A stretch of 64,000 nt of DNA from MGBC131033 sp910585655 (GTDB lineage Bacteria > Bacillota > Clostridia > Lachnospirales > Lachnospiraceae). The translations under genes and the position numbers were made by a program. The notes below the pieces were generated by a model, which made no database searches, was not told the DNA's origin, and saw only the letters and a list, made by a program, of their open reading frames with translations. The DNA lies in assembly GCA_949502025.1 (NCBI GenBank), contig CATBCG010000004.1:1-64000 (forward strand). Reading direction: 5' to 3'. Below, one piece after another: positions 32,354-41,080 of this stretch; within the stretch, counting starts at the first letter, position 1; the number at the start of each line of letters is the position of its first letter.

Positions 32354-33232
32354 ATGCTCAAGCAAATCCACTATTTCCAGGCAGTTGTCCGCTGCGGCAG
32401 TTTTACGGAAGCTGCTGATGAATGTTATATTTCTCAATCTGCTATTTCCCAGCAAATACAGGTATTGGAACAGCAACTAGGGGTCACTCTTCTGGAACGT
32501 AAAAACCGACGTTTTACCCTGACTGCTGCCGGAAAGCACTTTTATGAGAAAAGCCTGATCTTAACGGCAGATTTTGACAAGCTTTGTACGGAAACCCTTC
32601 GCATTGCCCGCAGGGAGGTTCCACAGCTCCATGTAGGCTGTCTTCAGGGCTATGGCGGACGCGAATTCCAACAGACCTTAGCCGAATTTACAGGACGCCA
32701 TCCGGAAATTGCCCTTCATGTTATTAACGGCACCCACGAAGAGCTTTATAAAGAGCTGATTTCCGGACGGATTGATCTGGTGTTAAACGACCAACGCCGT
32801 GCCTTTTATGAAGAATATCAAAACTGGATCCTGGCTGTCCGTCCATGCTATGTCGAATTATCCGCCCGCAGTCCCTTTGCTGGGCAGGAAAGAATTGAAC
32901 TTTCCGATCTAAAACAGCTTCCTTGTATTCTGGTGGCACCGAAAAAACAGCATAAAACAGAGGAAACTTTTTACCGGGAGGTTATCGGCATCCAGGGAGA
33001 ATTTCTCTTTGCAGAAAACATTGAGGAAGCAAGACTGCTCGTAGTCAGCGGCAGAGGCTTTCTGCCGATTGAGGGAGAAGTACAGGCTTCTGTGGGAGAC
33101 TCTTTATGCCATCTGCTGCTCCTGCGGAACGGCTCCCTGATTCACCGAAAGTATGGTGTTTTTTGGAAGCGGGAGCATACCAACGAGTCTATTGAGGAAT
33201 TTGCCACTCTTCTGAAAGCACAATTTTCATAA
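32354..33232 (+). CDS. LysR-family transcriptional regulator
   Basis: 292 residues, full length. N-terminal winged HTH (MLKQIHYFQAVVRCGSFTEAADECYISQSAISQQIQVLEQQLGVTLLERKNRRFTL region, first ~60 residues), then a substrate-binding effector domain from about 90. RBS AAAGGAGGCACCCC. Normally binds a T-N11-A site near its own promoter and a neighbour gene. The likely target is the aldo/keto reductase that follows in the same direction (112 nt). Confidence 0.9.
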   Translation: MLKQIHYFQAVVRCGSFTEAADECYISQSAISQQIQVLEQQLGVTLLERKNRRFTLTAAGKHFYEKSLILTADFDKLCTETLRIARREVPQLHVGCLQGYGGREFQQTLAEFTGRHPEIALHVINGTHEELYKELISGRIDLVLNDQRRAFYEEYQNWILAVRPCYVELSARSPFAGQERIELSDLKQLPCILVAPKKQHKTEETFYREVIGIQGEFLFAENIEEARLLVVSGRGFLPIEGEVQASVGDSLCHLLLLRNGSLIHRKYGVFWKREHTNESIEEFATLLKAQFS

Positions 33233-33344
33233 GTTCCTATAAGTTTTTCTAATGAATTATCCAAGAAAATCGAATTGTTTCCAGATCTTCTTTTCTGCTA
33301 TACTATATTTAAAAAGATACCAGGAACAGGAAAGGAAGATTTTT

Positions 33345-34460
33345 ATGAATTCATTATTCGGGTCTAAAAAATTCGGCTTTGGCTGTATGCGTCTGCCTCT
33401 CTTAGAAAACGGGGAAGTAGACACCGGGCTTTTTTGCCAAATGGTAGACACTTTTTTAGAAAACGGCTTTTGTTATTTTGATACGGCGCACGGTTATGTC
33501 CAGGGAAAAAGCGAGCCGGCTCTGCGTACCTGTCTGACCAGCCGCTATCCCAGAGAACGCTATCTTCTAACCGATAAGCTTTCTACTCACCATTTCAACA
33601 GCCAGCAGGAAATCCGTCCGCTCTTTGAAAGCCAGCTTGCTGCCTGCGGTGTAAAATACTTTGACTTTTATTTGATGCACGCTCAGGATGCCAGCATTTT
33701 TGCAAAGTTCAAGCGCTGCCATGCCTATGAAACAGCCCTGGAATTCCTAAAGGAAGGGAAAATCCGCCACTTCGGTATTTCCTTTCATGATAAAGCTGCC
33801 GTACTGGAACAGATTTTAAAGGAATACCCACAGATTGAGGTCGTTCAGCTTCAATTCAATTATGTAGACTATGAGGATCCTTCTGTGGAAAGCCGCAAAT
33901 GCTATGAGGTTTGCCAAAAATATGGGAAACCGGTTATTGTAATGGAGCCGGTCAAGGGCGGCAGCCTTGTAACACTCCCACCGGCAGCACAGGCAGCCTT
34001 TGACAAGCTGAACGGCGGCAGCAACGCCAGCTATGCCATTCGCTTTGCCGCAGGCTTTTCCGGTATCCAGATGGTTCTTTCCGGCATGGGAAACCTGCAA
34101 ATGCTAACGGACAATCTTGGCTACATGAAGGATTTTAAACCCCTTTCCGATATAGAACAAGCAGCGGTAGAACAGGTTCGTGAAATTTTCCGCTCTCAAA
34201 ATCTGATTCCTTGTACCGCCTGCCGTTACTGTATGGAGGAATGCCCGCAGCATATCCGTATTCCGGATTTATTTGCCTGCCTGAATTCTAAAAAACAGTT
34301 CCAAAACTGGAATACCGACTATTACTACAACAACATCCACACTAAGGACGGCGGTAAAGCCAGCGACTGTATCAAATGCGGCAAATGTGAGCAGATCTGT
34401 CCGCAGCATTTACACATTCGAGATTTGCTGGTGGAGGTAGCCAAAGAATTTGACATCTAA
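33345..34460 (+). CDS. Aldo/keto reductase with C-terminal 2x[4Fe-4S] ferredoxin domain
   Basis: 371 residues from ATG 33345 (RBS AAAGGAAGATTTTT); an upstream ATG at 33252 would cover the promoter. The N-terminal AKR barrel shows GFGCMRLPLLENG, YFDTAHGY with the catalytic Asp/Tyr, and DFYLMHAQ. The C-terminal ~70 residues carry two cluster motifs (CTACRYCMEECPQ and CIKCGKCEQICPQ), each C-x2-C-x2-C-x3-C-P. Such proteins are typical of anaerobes and probably take electrons from ferredoxin or NAD(P)H. Substrate unknown. Likely controlled by the adjacent LysR. Ends with a 4-nt overlap with the convergent dehydratase gene. Confidence 0.9.
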   Translation: MNSLFGSKKFGFGCMRLPLLENGEVDTGLFCQMVDTFLENGFCYFDTAHGYVQGKSEPALRTCLTSRYPRERYLLTDKLSTHHFNSQQEIRPLFESQLAACGVKYFDFYLMHAQDASIFAKFKRCHAYETALEFLKEGKIRHFGISFHDKAAVLEQILKEYPQIEVVQLQFNYVDYEDPSVESRKCYEVCQKYGKPVIVMEPVKGGSLVTLPPAAQAAFDKLNGGSNASYAIRFAAGFSGIQMVLSGMGNLQMLTDNLGYMKDFKPLSDIEQAAVEQVREIFRSQNLIPCTACRYCMEECPQHIRIPDLFACLNSKKQFQNWNTDYYYNNIHTKDGGKASDCIKCGKCEQICPQHLHIRDLLVEVAKEFDI

Positions 34461-36214
34461 ATATCCATCCAGGCACCCTTCATCGGAGAAACTGCCAGCT
34501 CTGAAAAAAGCTTTAATACCCCTCTCGGATACTTCGCTGGCTTCGGCTTCCAGTTTTTCCGCCGCTCCTCTAACACTGCTTCGATTTCCTCCGGCGTCTT
34601 CCGTTCACCTTTTATGCCGACAATTTCCAGACGCCGTTTCTCGATATCCAGCTCAATCAGATCGCCCTCTTCTACCAGGGCAATCGGTCCGCCTGCCTGC
34701 GCCTCCGGGCTGCAGTGACCAATCACCGGACCGGTCGAGGCGCCCGAAAAACGTCCGTCCGTAATCAGGGCGATGCTGCGTCCCAACTCCTTATCTGAGG
34801 AAATCGCCTCGGAAGTATAAAACATTTCTGGCATTCCGGAGCCTTTCGGTCCTTCATAACGAATAAAAACGGCATCCCCTGGCTTTACCTTATGGTGCAG
34901 CACAGCGTCGATACATGCTTCTTCGCTGTCAAACGGTCTGGCAGAAAGAAGGGCAGAAAACATTTCCTTTGGGCAGGCGGTATGTTTGATAACTGCTCCT
35001 TCTGGCGCCAGATTTCCTTTTAATATTGCAATCGAACCATCCGTGCCAAGCGCGTTCTCCCATGATCGGATGATGTCCTGGCGGGTAAGCGTTGTATGAC
35101 AACGCTCATTCGCCTGTTTTAACCAGCTTTCGCAGCGTTCATAAAAACCATTCTGTTTCAATTCTTCCAGATTTTCTCCCAGCGTCTTTCCGGTCACGGT
35201 TTTCACATCCAGATGCAGCACATTTTTAAGTTCTTCCATGATTGCCGGAACGCCTCCTGCATAATAAAAAAATTCGGCAGGCCACCGTCCTGTCGGGCGT
35301 ACGTCTAACAAGTAGCGCGCTCCCCGATGCAGACGGTCAAACGTCTCTCCGCTTATCTCAATTCCATACTCATGCGCTATCGCCGGTAAATGGAGCAGGC
35401 AGTTGGTGGAACCCGATACTGCCGCATGGACAAGAATCGCATTTTCAAAGCTTTCCAATGTCACGATATCACTTGGAAGCATCTGCTTTTCATAGACCAT
35501 CTGTACAGCACGCGCTCCGGCCCGGCGGGCATATTCCAGTAAATCCGGACTGTCCGCAGGAAGTAAGGCGCTCCCTGGCAGCGCCAGTCCCAACGCCTCC
35601 GCCATAATCTGCATCGTCGAAGCCGTACCGATAAACGAACAGGCTCCACAGCCTGGGCAAGCATTTTCCTTTGCCCAGTTCAGCCTTGCTTCGTCGATTT
35701 CGCCCCGCTCGTATTTTGCCGAATACATCCCTAACTGCTCTAACGTCAGCAAATCCGGTCCGGCAGCCATCGTCCCGCCTGTCACTATGATCGAAGGAAT
35801 ATTGACTCTTGCCAGCCCCATCAGATTGCCTGGCAGTCCCTTGTCGCAGCTTGCCAGATACACGCCTGCATCAAACGGTGTGGCATTGGCTTGAATTTCT
35901 ATCATATTGGCAATCATTTCCCGACTGACCAGCGAATAATTGATACCGTCTGTTCCCTGACTCTCTCCATCGCAGATATCCGTACAAAAATACCGCGCGC
36001 CATGACCGCCTGCCTCGGCGATTCCCTCGCAAGCTGCCTGCACCAGTTTGTCCAGATGCCCGGAACCCGGATGACTGTCCCCAAACGTACTTTCTACAAA
36101 AATCTGCGGCTTCCCCAAATCCTCCTTTGACCAACCTGTTCCTAACCGCAAAGGATCTAACTCCGGAGAGAGACGACGCATTTTCTGACTGATCAGTTCT
36201 GACTTTTCTGACAT
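34457..36214 (-). CDS. Dihydroxy-acid / sugar-acid dehydratase (IlvD/Edd family)
   Basis: 585 residues. The cluster and active-site motifs of the family are present: GDSHPGSGH, CDGESQGTDGINYSL, YLASCDKGLPGN, CPGCGACSFIGTASTM, and the C-terminal SDGRF-like LITDGRFSGASTGPVIGHCSPEA. IlvD makes 2-keto acids in valine/isoleucine synthesis, while close relatives dehydrate sugar acids. No other ilv genes are nearby and the N-terminus (ELDPLRLGTGW) differs from standard IlvD, so a sugar-acid substrate is quite possible. It follows the DUF3783 gene by 18 nt. Confidence 0.85.
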   Translation of the reverse strand: MSEKSELISQKMRRLSPELDPLRLGTGWSKEDLGKPQIFVESTFGDSHPGSGHLDKLVQAACEGIAEAGGHGARYFCTDICDGESQGTDGINYSLVSREMIANMIEIQANATPFDAGVYLASCDKGLPGNLMGLARVNIPSIIVTGGTMAAGPDLLTLEQLGMYSAKYERGEIDEARLNWAKENACPGCGACSFIGTASTMQIMAEALGLALPGSALLPADSPDLLEYARRAGARAVQMVYEKQMLPSDIVTLESFENAILVHAAVSGSTNCLLHLPAIAHEYGIEISGETFDRLHRGARYLLDVRPTGRWPAEFFYYAGGVPAIMEELKNVLHLDVKTVTGKTLGENLEELKQNGFYERCESWLKQANERCHTTLTRQDIIRSWENALGTDGSIAILKGNLAPEGAVIKHTACPKEMFSALLSARPFDSEEACIDAVLHHKVKPGDAVFIRYEGPKGSGMPEMFYTSEAISSDKELGRSIALITDGRFSGASTGPVIGHCSPEAQAGGPIALVEEGDLIELDIEKRRLEIVGIKGERKTPEEIEAVLEERRKNWKPKPAKYPRGVLKLFSELAVSPMKGAWMDI

Positions 36215-36232
36215 ATGATTGTTCCCCTTTCG

Positions 36233-36649
36233 TCACTTTTCTTCCTCTGTTTTTTGCTTTCTTAAATTCTGCATCATCTCATGCTCTTTTTGCAGCTCGC
36301 CAAACAATTCCTCCGATGTCCAATAACGGTTTGTCGGTGTCAGCATGGCTTTTAAATCAATACGCGGAACACCTGCCCGCTTCATTTGCTGCAAAAGCTC
36401 GTCCACTCTGCTGCCCGAAAATCCACACATAATCATCATCGGAGCAGAAATTTCCACAGGGACACTCCCGTTATCCACACTATGCTCCACAGCATCCTTT
36501 TCTAACCCGGCTAAAACACCGATCGGCAATCCATACTCTTCCGGCTCTACACATTTCACCCGAATTCCCATTCGGAGCAGAACCGGCTGCAGCTTCCTGG
36601 CAGTTTCCGTCCCACGAAGCTGATATAACAATACCTTTTCCTTCTTCAT
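36233..36649 (-). CDS. DUF3783 domain protein
   Basis: 138 residues. The C-terminal half shows the DUF3783 core (MMIMCGFSGSRVDELLQQM ... IDLKAMLTPTNRYWTSEEL). The N-terminus (KVLLYQLRGTETARKL) looks like a small alpha/beta domain. No catalytic residues are assigned to this family. It sits between a glycosyltransferase and the dehydratase in an apparent operon. Confidence 0.8.
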   Translation of the reverse strand: MKKEKVLLYQLRGTETARKLQPVLLRMGIRVKCVEPEEYGLPIGVLAGLEKDAVEHSVDNGSVPVEISAPMMIMCGFSGSRVDELLQQMKRAGVPRIDLKAMLTPTNRYWTSEELFGELQKEHEMMQNLRKQKTEEEK

Positions 36650-36672
36650 TCCGTCACCTCTTCTTCTCTTTT

Positions 36673-37875
36673 TTAAATTTCACAAATTTGATCCAGAAAG
36701 TGATTCCAGTTGGCGTGTTCCTCTGCCCAGACAAATGCCCGGTCGGCAACCTGCTGTAATAAATACGGATCTTTTTGCCAGTTCCTCACACGTTCCGGAA
36801 GTGCTTCCAGTTCTGGAAGAGTATAAAAAAACAACTCCTGTCCATCCCGTACATGCCGGAGTAAATATTCGCTGGTATCACTGATACAAACGGCGCCATT
36901 TCTCATCGCGTTATAAATCCGGTCATGCGCCCCTTGCTTAAACCAAGGCATCACATTCAAAGAAAGCTGTGCCTCCGCTGTTTTTTCCAGACATTCCCTG
37001 GAATTCAGCAAACCGCCCTGAATCAAATTTTCCGGCTTTTTACAGACCAACTTTTCCCAGCCATGCCCATATACTTCCACTGGAATTCCATTGTCTATCA
37101 GACATTTTACAACCTCTCCTCGGAAATAAAAGCGAACATACAAATCTAAAAAAATCAGATTGCTCATTCCTTCACACAGTTCTTTTTTGGAAAGTGTTCC
37201 CATTTCCCGAAGCAGGTATTCCTCAAAGACGTCCTCCATACTCCGTTCCGTATGAATAAACAGTTCTTTGATCATTTCCCTGTAAAATGCCTCATACTCC
37301 GATCCCAGTCTGGTAATATACTGGTCAAAATGCTCCGGAGGCGAATAATTTCCGGTAAAAATCAGCTTCCGCGGTCTGTCTGCAATCGGGAGGCAGACGT
37401 TCGTATCCGTCCGCCCGGCTCCGGACGACGCTGCCTCCGTCAGCCTTGTTCCCGCCAGCGGCGTCGTAGTCCCCAGGGTCACTTCCGGGTAAAAGCGTCT
37501 CATATATCGCTCATGATATCCGTCAATACAAATCTGAACATAACGCTCCGGCAAAGTCTGAAGCTCCCTAAAGTAATAAAAGGGATGATCGACTAAAATA
37601 TTGCGGCATTCCACCTGATAGCGGTTCCATAACAATATCCCTGCTTCATCATAACATACGGCTTCCTGATCCAATCCCTGGAAATTAAAAGTCAACAGCA
37701 TAGTTTCGGCTCCCGGTTCCGCCAGAAAACGTACCAAATCCGGAATCTCGGTTCGCTCGTCTGTCAGAGTAAACAAAAAAACCGGAATCCCTCTCTCCTG
37801 TAAAGCCTTCGCCATCTGCCTTGAAAAAAATTCCAGAGTCTCGATTCCACCCTGCAGCAAGACCACCTGCTTCAT
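36673..37875 (-). CDS. CgeB-like glycosyltransferase family protein
   Basis: 400 residues from ATG 37875 (AAGGAGGGAATATAGGA upstream). The C-terminal part has the glycosyltransferase-1-like signature of CgeB/DUF3880 proteins (LNVMPWFKQGAHDRIYNAMRNGAVCISDTSEYL), followed by a small helical end. The N-terminal domain (VVLLQGGIETLEFFSRQMAKALQERGIPVFL) is a Rossmann-like fold. It probably transfers a sugar from a nucleotide donor; acceptor unknown. No signal peptide. First gene of the run that includes DUF3783 and the dehydratase. Confidence 0.75.
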   Translation of the reverse strand: MKQVVLLQGGIETLEFFSRQMAKALQERGIPVFLFTLTDERTEIPDLVRFLAEPGAETMLLTFNFQGLDQEAVCYDEAGILLWNRYQVECRNILVDHPFYYFRELQTLPERYVQICIDGYHERYMRRFYPEVTLGTTTPLAGTRLTEAASSGAGRTDTNVCLPIADRPRKLIFTGNYSPPEHFDQYITRLGSEYEAFYREMIKELFIHTERSMEDVFEEYLLREMGTLSKKELCEGMSNLIFLDLYVRFYFRGEVVKCLIDNGIPVEVYGHGWEKLVCKKPENLIQGGLLNSRECLEKTAEAQLSLNVMPWFKQGAHDRIYNAMRNGAVCISDTSEYLLRHVRDGQELFFYTLPELEALPERVRNWQKDPYLLQQVADRAFVWAEEHANWNHFLDQICEI

Positions 37876-38023
37876 TCCTATATTCCCTCCTTTTTTACGG
37901 ATCTCCCTCAAACGGCATTAACGTCGGTATCCATATGCTAAGATTAAGAATAACATACTTTCATAGAAAAGAACAGACAAAAGAAACCTGGATTTTTACT
38001 GGATTTTTTATACAAGCTCTGGT

Positions 38024-38029
38024 ATAATG
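38024..38029 (+). promoter_or_regulatory. Extended -10 promoter of the HD-domain gene
   Basis: TGGTATAAT (TG extension plus TATAAT at 38024-38029) with a poor -35. The start codon is 33 nt downstream. Confidence 0.55.
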
Positions 38030-38061
38030 CAAAAAGAAAATTGAAACGGGAGGCTTATACC

Positions 38062-38643
38062 ATGAAAGAAACGATTACACGGGAGGATGCGCTGGCGCTG
38101 CTGCACCAATACAATATAGAACCCTTCCATATTCAACATGCCCTAACCTTAGAAGGCGTTATGAAGTGGTTCGCCGTCGATCTTGGCTACGGAGAAGATC
38201 AAATCTATTGGGGGCTTGTAGGACTGCTCCATGATATTGATTTTGAACAATTTCCGGAGGAACATTGTATCAAGGCTCCGGATCTGCTGCAGGAAGCGGG
38301 CGTTAGCGAAGAGATGATTCGCTCTATCTGCAGCCACGCTTATGGCTTGACGGTCGATATTATACCAGAACACCAGATGGAAAAGGTACTGTACGCCGTA
38401 GACGAGCTGACCGGTCTGATTGGAGCTACCGCTCTGATGCGTCCTTCCAAGAGCGTACAGGATATGGAGGCGAAATCCGTAAAGAAAAAATTTAAAACAA
38501 CCAGCTTTGCCGCAGGCTGTTCCCGCGAGGTTATCACCAAAGGGGCGGAAATGCTTGGCTGGGAGCTAGACGATCTTATCCAGAAAACGATCTATGCCAT
38601 GCGATCCTGTGAAAAGGATGTAGCAGCCGCCATGCTGATATAA
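38062..38643 (+). CDS. HD/HDIG-domain phosphohydrolase
   Basis: 193 residues from ATG 38062, RBS GGGAGG. The metal-site residues appear as H(A) in FHIQHALTLEGVMKWFA, the HD pair in VGLLHDIDFEQFPEEH, a further His in ICSHAYGLTVDIIPEHQM and Asp in AVDELTGLIGA. This is the pattern of small HDIG proteins that hydrolyse nucleotides or phosphate esters; the substrate is unknown. It lies 40 nt before cysK on the same strand and may share its transcript. Confidence 0.82.
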   Translation: MKETITREDALALLHQYNIEPFHIQHALTLEGVMKWFAVDLGYGEDQIYWGLVGLLHDIDFEQFPEEHCIKAPDLLQEAGVSEEMIRSICSHAYGLTVDIIPEHQMEKVLYAVDELTGLIGATALMRPSKSVQDMEAKSVKKKFKTTSFAAGCSREVITKGAEMLGWELDDLIQKTIYAMRSCEKDVAAAMLI

Positions 38644-38683
38644 TAAACTATATAAAAAAGAAGTTGCTACAGGAGGGAACAGG

Positions 38684-39637
38684 ATGTCACATATTTATAA
38701 AGGCACTTTAGATCTCATCGGTCGCACGCCGCTGGTAGAAGTCACCAACCTGGAACGAACGCTTGATCTGGCGGCTACGCTGCTGGTCAAGCTGGAATAT
38801 CTAAACCCGGCAGGAAGCGTCAAAGATCGAGCCGCGAAAGCGATGATTGAAGATGCCGAAAAACGAGGGGTTTTGCGGAAGGGTTCTGTTATTATTGAGC
38901 CTACCTCCGGCAATACTGGAATCGGGCTTGCCTCTATTGCCGCCGCGAAAGGCTATTCTGTTATTTTGACCATGCCGGAGACAATGAGCGAGGAACGTCG
39001 GCGTATTTTAAAGGCATATGGAGCAACTCTGGTACTGACGAAAGCAAGCGAAGGAATGGCAGGCGCCATCAAACGGGCAGAGGAGCTGGCCCGTGAGCTT
39101 CCAAACAGTTTTATTCCCGGGCAGTTTGTCAATCCGGCAAATGCCGAGGCTCACCGCCTTACAACCGGTCCGGAGATCTGGCAGGACACCGGCGGTCATC
39201 TGGATTTCTTTGTAGCAGGCGTCGGCACCGGCGGAACCCTGACCGGAACCGGTGAATATTTAAAGGAACAAAATCCGTCTATTAAGGTCATTGCCGTAGA
39301 GCCTGCCGCTTCTCCTCTGCTTTCCAAAGGGCAGAGCGGAACGCATGGTTTACAGGGAATTGGCGCCAACTTTGTACCGGAGCTTCTCAACACACAGATT
39401 TATGACGAAATCCTTCCGGTTACAGAGGAGGAAGCGTATGCCGGCGCCAAGCTGCTTGCCAAACGGGAAGGCGTGCTGACAGGTATCACGTCCGGAGCCG
39501 CTCTACATGCTGCGATTGTTCTGGCAAAACGACCGGAAAATCATGGCAAAACGATTGTCGCCCTGCTGCCGGACAGCGGAGATCGTTATTATTCCACTCC
39601 ATTGTTTGAAGACGAAACTCTACCATTATCAACCTAA
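38684..39637 (+). CDS. cysK: Cysteine synthase A (O-acetylserine sulfhydrylase)
   Basis: 317 residues. Beta-family PLP enzyme with K47 in NPAGSVKDRAA binding PLP, the substrate loop IEPTSGNTGIGLA and the glycine-rich phosphate loop VGTGGTLTGTG. It joins O-acetylserine and sulfide to cysteine. RBS ACAGGAGGGAACAGG. Next to it, 13 nt away, is the homocysteine-forming enzyme, so the two form a sulfur-assimilation pair. No T-box or SAM leader is visible upstream. Confidence 0.93.
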   Translation: MSHIYKGTLDLIGRTPLVEVTNLERTLDLAATLLVKLEYLNPAGSVKDRAAKAMIEDAEKRGVLRKGSVIIEPTSGNTGIGLASIAAAKGYSVILTMPETMSEERRRILKAYGATLVLTKASEGMAGAIKRAEELARELPNSFIPGQFVNPANAEAHRLTTGPEIWQDTGGHLDFFVAGVGTGGTLTGTGEYLKEQNPSIKVIAVEPAASPLLSKGQSGTHGLQGIGANFVPELLNTQIYDEILPVTEEEAYAGAKLLAKREGVLTGITSGAALHAAIVLAKRPENHGKTIVALLPDSGDRYYSTPLFEDETLPLST

Positions 39638-39650
39638 GGAGGTTATACCG

Positions 39651-40961
39651 ATGAGTAAAAAACTCACAAGAGATCAAAGAACCTTTCATTTTGAAACACT
39701 ACAGCTTCATGTAGGACAGGAGCAGCCTGATCCGGCTACCGACGCCAGAGCGGTTCCGATTTATCAGACCTCTTCCTACGTATTTCAAAGCTGCGACCAT
39801 GCCGCCGCCCGTTTTGACCTGACAGACTCCGGCAACATTTACGGGCGCCTGACCAATCCTACCGAAGACGTTTTTGAACGGCGCATCGCCGCCTTAGAGG
39901 GAGGCGTTGCTGCTCTGGCAGTCGCTTCCGGCGCTGCTGCTATCACGTATACCTTCCAAAATCTTGCTCAAAACGGCGATCACATTGTCTCTGCCAAAAA
40001 TATTTACGGCGGTACCTTCAACCTGCTGGCACATACCCTGCCGGAATATGGTATTCAGACTACATTTGTAGACATTTTTGACTATCAGGCTGTAGAGGCG
40101 GCTATTTTAGAACATACCAAAGCTATTTTTATTGAAACTTTAGGCAACCCTAATTCAGAGGTAGTAGACATTGAGGCTATCGCTGCGATTGCCCATCGTC
40201 ATCAGATTCCGCTGATCGTAGACAATACCTTTGCTACGCCGTACCTGGTGCGTCCTATCGAATACGGAGCCGATATTGTCGTACATTCGGCTACAAAATT
40301 TATCGGCGGTCATGGAACGACGTTAGGCGGTGTGATTGTAGACGGTGGCAAGTTTGACTGGGAGGCTTCCGGCAAGTTTCCGGCTCTGGCTGAGCCAAAT
40401 CCAAGCTATCATGGTATCAGCTTTACCAAAACCGCCGGTCGCGCTGCTTTTGTGGCAAAAATCCGCGCTATCTTACTGCGGGATATGGGAGCTTGTATTT
40501 CTCCGTTCCATGCCTTTTTCTTTCTTCAAGGCTTAGAAACGCTCTCGCTCCGGGTAGAGCGCCATGTGGCAAATGCCCTAAAGGTCGTAGAGTATCTGAA
40601 CAATCATCCGCAGGTCGAAGCGGTTCATCATCCTGCCGTCTCCAAAGAGGCTTCCCAACAGGCGCTCTACGCCAAATATTTTCCAAACGGCGGCGGTTCT
40701 ATTTTTACTTTTGAAATCAAAGGAGACGCCCGCACTGCTATGAACTTTATCGACAATCTGGAGCTGTTTTCTCTATTAGCCAACGTAGCGGATGTCAAAT
40801 CCTTGGTCATCCACCCGGCTACCACGACACACGGTCAATGTACAGAAGAAGAGCTGGCTGACCAGGGTATCCGCCCGAATACCATCCGGCTTTCTATCGG
40901 CACGGAACATATTGACGATATTCTCCAGGATATGGAGGAAGCATTCCGCGCGATTGCTTAA
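39651..40961 (+). CDS. metY: O-acetylhomoserine sulfhydrylase (aminocarboxypropyltransferase)
   Basis: 436 residues from ATG 39651, RBS AAGGAGGTTATACCG. Cys/Met metabolism PLP family: HFETLQLHVGQEQPDPATDARAVPIYQTSS, YGRLTNPTEDVFERR, the PLP lysine in VHSATKFIGGHGTTLGG, and a C-terminal SIGTEHIDDILQDMEEA. The size (about 430) and the TRDQRTFHFETLQLH start point to MetY and not MetB/MetC (about 380). It makes homocysteine from O-acetylhomoserine and sulfide. Confidence 0.92.
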   Translation: MSKKLTRDQRTFHFETLQLHVGQEQPDPATDARAVPIYQTSSYVFQSCDHAAARFDLTDSGNIYGRLTNPTEDVFERRIAALEGGVAALAVASGAAAITYTFQNLAQNGDHIVSAKNIYGGTFNLLAHTLPEYGIQTTFVDIFDYQAVEAAILEHTKAIFIETLGNPNSEVVDIEAIAAIAHRHQIPLIVDNTFATPYLVRPIEYGADIVVHSATKFIGGHGTTLGGVIVDGGKFDWEASGKFPALAEPNPSYHGISFTKTAGRAAFVAKIRAILLRDMGACISPFHAFFFLQGLETLSLRVERHVANALKVVEYLNNHPQVEAVHHPAVSKEASQQALYAKYFPNGGGSIFTFEIKGDARTAMNFIDNLELFSLLANVADVKSLVIHPATTTHGQCTEEELADQGIRPNTIRLSIGTEHIDDILQDMEEAFRAIA

Positions 40962-40996
40962 AGTATAGCATCCAAAAGTGTGTATCCTACCCGGAG

Positions 40997-41049
40997 GGCT
41001 TTTTGTATGATAGGGAAGTTTAGAGAACTTTCCTATCATACAGAAAAGC
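40997..41049. terminator. Large imperfect hairpin, bidirectional terminator and dispersed repeat
   Basis: GGCTTTTTGTATGATAGGGA plus AGTT pairs with AACTTTCCTATCATACAGAA plus AAGCC around the loop TAGAG (arms about 40998-41020 and 41026-41049). It lies between convergent metY and the amidase gene. One arm (AGAACTTTCCTATCATACA) recurs at about 46945-46964 and 53471-53490. Confidence 0.7.
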
Positions 41050-41080
41050 CAGCTTTGCAGGGTTTTTGCAGGGCTCTTAC

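Noticed and set aside
38644..38683. SAM or T-box leader before cysK/metY
   Set aside because: Only 40 nt separate the HD gene from cysK, too short for any known leader of this kind.
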